Below are positions 60,915 to 64,000 of a stretch of 64,000 bases of DNA, one piece after another (position 1 is the first letter of the stretch; each line of letters begins with the position of its first letter). This stretch comes from Myxococcota bacterium (lineage in GTDB: Bacteria; Myxococcota_A; UBA9160; SMWR01). The translations under genes were made by a program, and so were the position numbers. The stretch covers positions 42,796 through 106,795 of the forward strand of contig JBCCEW010000020.1 in assembly GCA_039030075.1 (NCBI GenBank), in the 5' to 3' direction. Under the pieces are notes generated by a model that was given only the letters and a program-made list of their open reading frames with translations, did no database searches and had not been told where the DNA came from.

Positions 60915-60948
60915 AATTGACCATGCCCCGTATGGCGAATTGACCATG
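60915..60948. repeat. 11-bp direct repeats in the LuxR-like/propeller intergenic region
   Basis: AATTGACCATG at 60915-60925 and at 60938-60948, period 23 bp. Between them CCAT and ATGG form a second, inverted symmetry. The site lies between the divergent double-HTH regulator and the ELWxxDGT protein gene, so binding by that regulator is plausible. Confidence 0.5.
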
Positions 60949-61023
60949 GGAACCCACTGCGCGCGCTCATAGCCTGCGCCGAGCCTTCGCGATTCGGCGT
61001 GGGCGGCGACGGGAGTGGCTCTC

Positions 61024-62580
61024 ATGCGCAGCTGGAACTGGGTCTTCTGGACACTCGCAACGCTGGTAGCTTCGGGTACAGCATCGGCGCAAACGCCCTA
61101 CCGCGTGGCGGACCTGAACCCCGGTGCTGGTAACGGCGTCGACTCATTTCATCTCGACGGGTTCGGATTCGCCCTGGGCAACACGTTTCTGTTCGGCGGC
61201 ACGGACGGCGCAGGTGACGAAGAGCTGTGGCGTTCCGACGGAACCCTGGCCGGAACCGTCCGGATCGCCGACCTCAACCCCGTCGCGAGTGCCTCTCCCA
61301 GCGTGTTCTTCGCCCTCGACGCGACGCGCGCGCTGTTTCGGGCCCAGCACGAGACTGAAGGCGTCGAACTCTTTGTCACTGACGGCACGGCGGCCGGAAC
61401 GGCCTACGTGAAGGACATTCGGCCCGGCGCGAGCGGTTCCTTCCTGGGATTCGGCGCGGCCGTTGGGGGCGTGGCCTTCTTCCGAGCCACCGCCAACGAC
61501 GGGAGCGAACTCTGGAAGTCCGATGGGACCGACGCGGGCACGGTCCAGGTGCGGGACATCCGGCCTGGAACGGGAGGCTCGACGCCCTTCGACTTCACGG
61601 TGGCCGGAGGTCAGCTGTTCTTCGCCGCCAATGACGGAAGCGCGGGTACCGAACTCTGGACGAGCGACGGCACCGAACTCGGCACCCAGATGGTGATCGA
61701 TCTCAACCCGACCGGCAGCGGCAACGTCGGGGAACTCGCCGAGTTCGACGGTGAGGTCTATTTCCGCGGCAACGACGGAGCGACCGGTACCGAGCTATGG
61801 AAGAGCGACGGCACCACGACCGTACGGATCACCGACGTGAACCCGGGGGCCGGCGGCGCGGACGTGTCGAGCCTCTACGTCTACGACGGCTTTCTCTACT
61901 TTCTCGCCAACGACGGGACGACGGGTCGCGAGATCTGGCGGACAGATGGTACGCCCGGAAACGCTACCCGGTTGACCGACGTCAATCCGGGCGCCGGGGA
62001 CGGGGTGTTCCCCAGCCAGTTCTGCGGCGTGAACGGGGTGCTCGTCTTCTCGGGGCAGGACGGCCTCAACGGGCGGGAGCTGTGGGCGACCGACGGAACG
62101 CCCGACACCGAGTTCCTGCTCGTGGAAGTGCAACCGGGCGCCCCGAACGGCGTCGAGTTCCAGTCGCTGCGCTGCCAGGCCGGTGCGGTCTACTTCGTCG
62201 GAGACGACGGGGTGGACGGACGCGAGCCGTGGACCAGCGACGGGACCGTCGCCGGGACCCGGCGGCTGTCCGACATCCAGGCGGGCGCCCCCGATGGCGT
62301 CGCCTTCGCCCCCGGCTTCACCGCCGCGGGCAGTCGCGTCTTCTTCCCCGCCAGCGACGGGGCGACGGGCAACGAGCTCTGGGCTGTCGGACCCAGCGCC
62401 GCGCCGGTGCCGGCGCTTTCCCTCCTCGGAGCGGCCGGGCTCGTCGCACTCTTGCTCGGACTCGGCATGCGCCGCTCGGCGCGGTCGCGACGCGGGTCGT
62501 TGCGGTCGGGCTTGCTGTCTTGGCGAAAGGAAGGAGCCTCGACGCCCTCGACCGGCGCGGCTCACGCGCCGACGAACTGA
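61024..62580 (+). CDS. Exported ELWxxDGT-repeat protein with C-terminal sorting-like tail
   Basis: 518 residues. Signal peptide ends near ASA-QT (residue 23). Nine copies of an approximately 48-residue repeat follow, each with ELW-x2-DGT or a variant (positions about 67, 115, 162, 210, 257, 303, 352, 401, 451), joined by (R/D)xNPGAG- or IRPGxG-type turns and phi-F-phi-strands. This is expected to fold as a beta-propeller. The tail AAPVPALSLLGAAGLVALLLGLGMRRSAR has a VPALS motif, a hydrophobic helix and Arg cluster, resembling IPTL/PEP-CTERM-like sorting signals, followed by an extra 28 residues. Start: ATG 61024 with GGGAG; GTG 61015 is an alternative. Confidence 0.85.
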   Translation: MRSWNWVFWTLATLVASGTASAQTPYRVADLNPGAGNGVDSFHLDGFGFALGNTFLFGGTDGAGDEELWRSDGTLAGTVRIADLNPVASASPSVFFALDATRALFRAQHETEGVELFVTDGTAAGTAYVKDIRPGASGSFLGFGAAVGGVAFFRATANDGSELWKSDGTDAGTVQVRDIRPGTGGSTPFDFTVAGGQLFFAANDGSAGTELWTSDGTELGTQMVIDLNPTGSGNVGELAEFDGEVYFRGNDGATGTELWKSDGTTTVRITDVNPGAGGADVSSLYVYDGFLYFLANDGTTGREIWRTDGTPGNATRLTDVNPGAGDGVFPSQFCGVNGVLVFSGQDGLNGRELWATDGTPDTEFLLVEVQPGAPNGVEFQSLRCQAGAVYFVGDDGVDGREPWTSDGTVAGTRRLSDIQAGAPDGVAFAPGFTAAGSRVFFPASDGATGNELWAVGPSAAPVPALSLLGAAGLVALLLGLGMRRSARSRRGSLRSGLLSWRKEGASTPSTGAAHAPTN

Positions 62581-62954
62581 TACCCCAGCATTCCCGCTGC
62601 GATCAGCGTGACGAGGAAGGTGACGCCGGCGCCGATGCCGCGAAGGGGACTCTGGATCGTGTCGGCCTTCAGGCCGATCGCGTGGCAGATCCGCGCCACC
62701 ACCATCGCGAGGCCGATGCCGTGGAGGAAGCCGGCAGAGGCGCCGTTCAGCTCGAGTGCTGCGAACATCAGCATGAAGTAGGGCACGAACTCGACGAAGT
62801 TCGCGTGGCGCCGCATCGCCAGCAGCAGATCCGGACGTCCGCCGTCTCCGATCGAGATGCCTTCGCTCCCACGGATCCTGCCGGGGAAGAAGGACAGCAC
62901 GGCCGCGAACACGGCGAAGATGGCGAGATACAAGGCGCTGATGGGAAGGGGCAT
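62562..62954 (-). CDS. MAPEG family membrane protein
   Basis: 130 residues with four predicted membrane helices. The signature LLAMRRHANFVEFVPYFMLMFAALELNG matches MAPEG proteins (microsomal GST / leukotriene C4 synthase-like, YecN type): the R-x2-N-x2-E-x2-P core is present. Expected activity: glutathione transfer or peroxidase reaction on lipids, or none. The ATG at 62954 is clear. The 3' end overlaps the convergent propeller gene by 19 bases. Confidence 0.88.
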   Translation of the reverse strand: MPLPISALYLAIFAVFAAVLSFFPGRIRGSEGISIGDGGRPDLLLAMRRHANFVEFVPYFMLMFAALELNGASAGFLHGIGLAMVVARICHAIGLKADTIQSPLRGIGAGVTFLVTLIAAGMLGYQFVGA

Positions 62955-63211
62955 GGGGTCTCCTGGTCCGAGGCGTGGGTGCCCATCATACCGGTGGAGC
63001 GCGGCCGAAAGACACCCGGCTGTGTTCGCAGTCGCCCAGCGTCCGCCGCTCTTCTGCTACGCCCGCTAGCCGAGGGGGACGCCACGCCCCGTGCCCTCAG
63101 GCGGCTCGTGTGGCGGGGTTCCGGCCCGCGCCGCTCACGGGCAGGCGCCCCCCGGAGTTCTCGGCGCGGGCGAGTATCCTGTCCGGATCCGGCGGACCAG
63201 GTGCGGTGTCG

Positions 63212-64000
63212 ATGCGAAGTGGCTCTCGTGGCTCCAGATGGCTGAAGGAAGGAAGGCGCAACTGGCGCGGCGCCGCGGTCTCGACCGCACTCCTGACCTG
63301 CGCCATCGCGTCCGCGGCCCAGGGCGAGCAGTGCATCGCGGCGGCGAACTTCAACTGGAGCGGCCCCAGCCAGGGCGGCTGGATCGGGTGCATCCCCGAC
63401 GCCTCCGACGACTTCTCGATGAACGGGTTCACCGTGACCCTCGCCGCCGATCTGAGCATCGCGGGCAGCCTCGCCGTGACGGCAGGGGGGCGGTTGGTGG
63501 TGCCGGCGGGGGTGACGTTGACCGCGACGGGGGGCGTCCGCGTCGATGACGGCGGGACCCTCGAACTCTCCGGGGCGACGCTCCACACCGGCCGGGTGGC
63601 GTCGGTCGTCTGGTCGGGTTCGACCGCCACGCTCAGCGTCGACGACCTGCCGCCCGCGACGCTGGCGCCGGGCGACTACGTGCACTTCACGGACGACTAC
63701 GGCGCGCCCGGCGCGGTGCTCGCGGAGCCACTCCAGAGCTTCGCCGACCCGCCGCTTCCCGGGACGACGCGACCGGCCTATGCGCGCGGTTGGATGTTTC
63801 GGGTCGTGACCGTGGTCGGGACGGCGGTCACCGTCTCTCTCGACGACTGGGCCGGAGTCGGGTTCCGTACATCGGCACGCGGGGCGCTGCCGGGTCGGCG
63901 ATCGATCTCGCCAGCGCGACGGCGGCCGCGGGCTTTCACGGCAGCGTGACCGAACTGCAGGTGTCTTCCGCGGCCCTCGACATCCAGGCTTCGGGCGACC
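63212..64000 (+). CDS. Secreted beta-rich protein, 3' partial, with apparent frameshift
   Basis: Starts at ATG 63212 with a basic leader and a signal peptide ending ASAAQGEQ. The mature part is beta-helix-like (FTVTLAADLSIAGSLAVTAGGRLVVPAGVTLTATGG, VRVDDGGTLELSGATL), typical of cell-surface or sorting-tag proteins. In the original frame the end turns to Arg/Pro-rich sequence after DDWAGVGFR and stops at 63949. In the next frame, from 63868 to the window end, YIGTRGAAGSAIDL and GFHGSVTELQVSSAALDIQASGD continue the beta-rich style. One extra G in the GGG run at 63860-63862 would join them. It may be a base error or a real frameshift. The rest of the gene lies beyond the window. Confidence 0.7.

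Overview
The window is visibly GC-rich, with third codon positions dominated by G and C. Genes are dense and begin at ATG, GTG, TTG and probably once at CTG. Two clear PEP-CTERM proteins, one PEP-CTERM-like protein, a eukaryotic-type Ser/Thr kinase with an FHA partner, many TetR regulators and many acyl-CoA and flavin-monooxygenase genes point to an aerobic, Gram-negative, probably uncultured deltaproteobacterium-like organism (Myxococcota/Binatota-like). This is inference; there is no rRNA, tRNA or marker gene here to fix it. I see no IS element, prophage or CRISPR array.

Layout. 1-9 kb: a tandem DsbA/HCCA-isomerase-like protein (cut by the window edge), a PEP-CTERM protein, a sulfatase with a divergent TetR, then a three-gene minus-strand operon (redoxin, F420-type FDOR, GMC oxidoreductase) with a divergent TetR and a near-perfect palindrome between them. 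The redoxin gene is read through an in-frame TGA that replaces the first Cys of its CxxC active site and is followed by a SECIS-like hairpin, so it is called as a selenoprotein. 9-23 kb: oxidative catabolism. It holds three type I Baeyer-Villiger monooxygenases, an aldo-keto reductase, a lipoprotein haloalkane-dehalogenase-like hydrolase, a P450 coupled to a TetR, an O-methyltransferase, a crotonase and an acyl-CoA-dehydrogenase-like flavoprotein. 23-30.7 kb: a lipoprotein fusing an M28-like domain to a spermidine-synthase-like domain, an FHA/kinase pair, an acyl-CoA dehydrogenase with TetR, and a PhyH dioxygenase with TetR. Seven TetR genes lie between 4.3 and 30.7 kb.

30.9-44 kb: an azurin-like lipoprotein, an orphan zinc-binding anti-sigma-like protein, a class III CoA-transferase, a four-gene ferric-iron ABC operon headed by an unknown exported helical protein, an S9 peptidase lipoprotein, a second PEP-CTERM protein, an MDR reductase with a nitroreductase, and a crotonase. 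44-49.5 kb: D-amino-acid deacylase-like and APH-like genes, small exported proteins and a GST.

49.5-57 kb is the most unusual block. Six close-packed minus-strand genes, divergent from a LysR gene, encode pirin, glutathionyl-hydroquinone reductase, a SnoaL-like protein, a Rieske-glutamate-synthase(FMN) fusion, an unknown 276-residue protein and a Rieske-ThDP enzyme fusion. Two independent Rieske fusions in one operon suggest an undescribed redox pathway. 57-64 kb: a two-gene acyl-CoA dehydrogenase pair, a regulator with two LuxR-type HTH domains, a nine-repeat propeller-like surface protein, a MAPEG protein, and a secreted protein that appears frameshifted and runs off the end.
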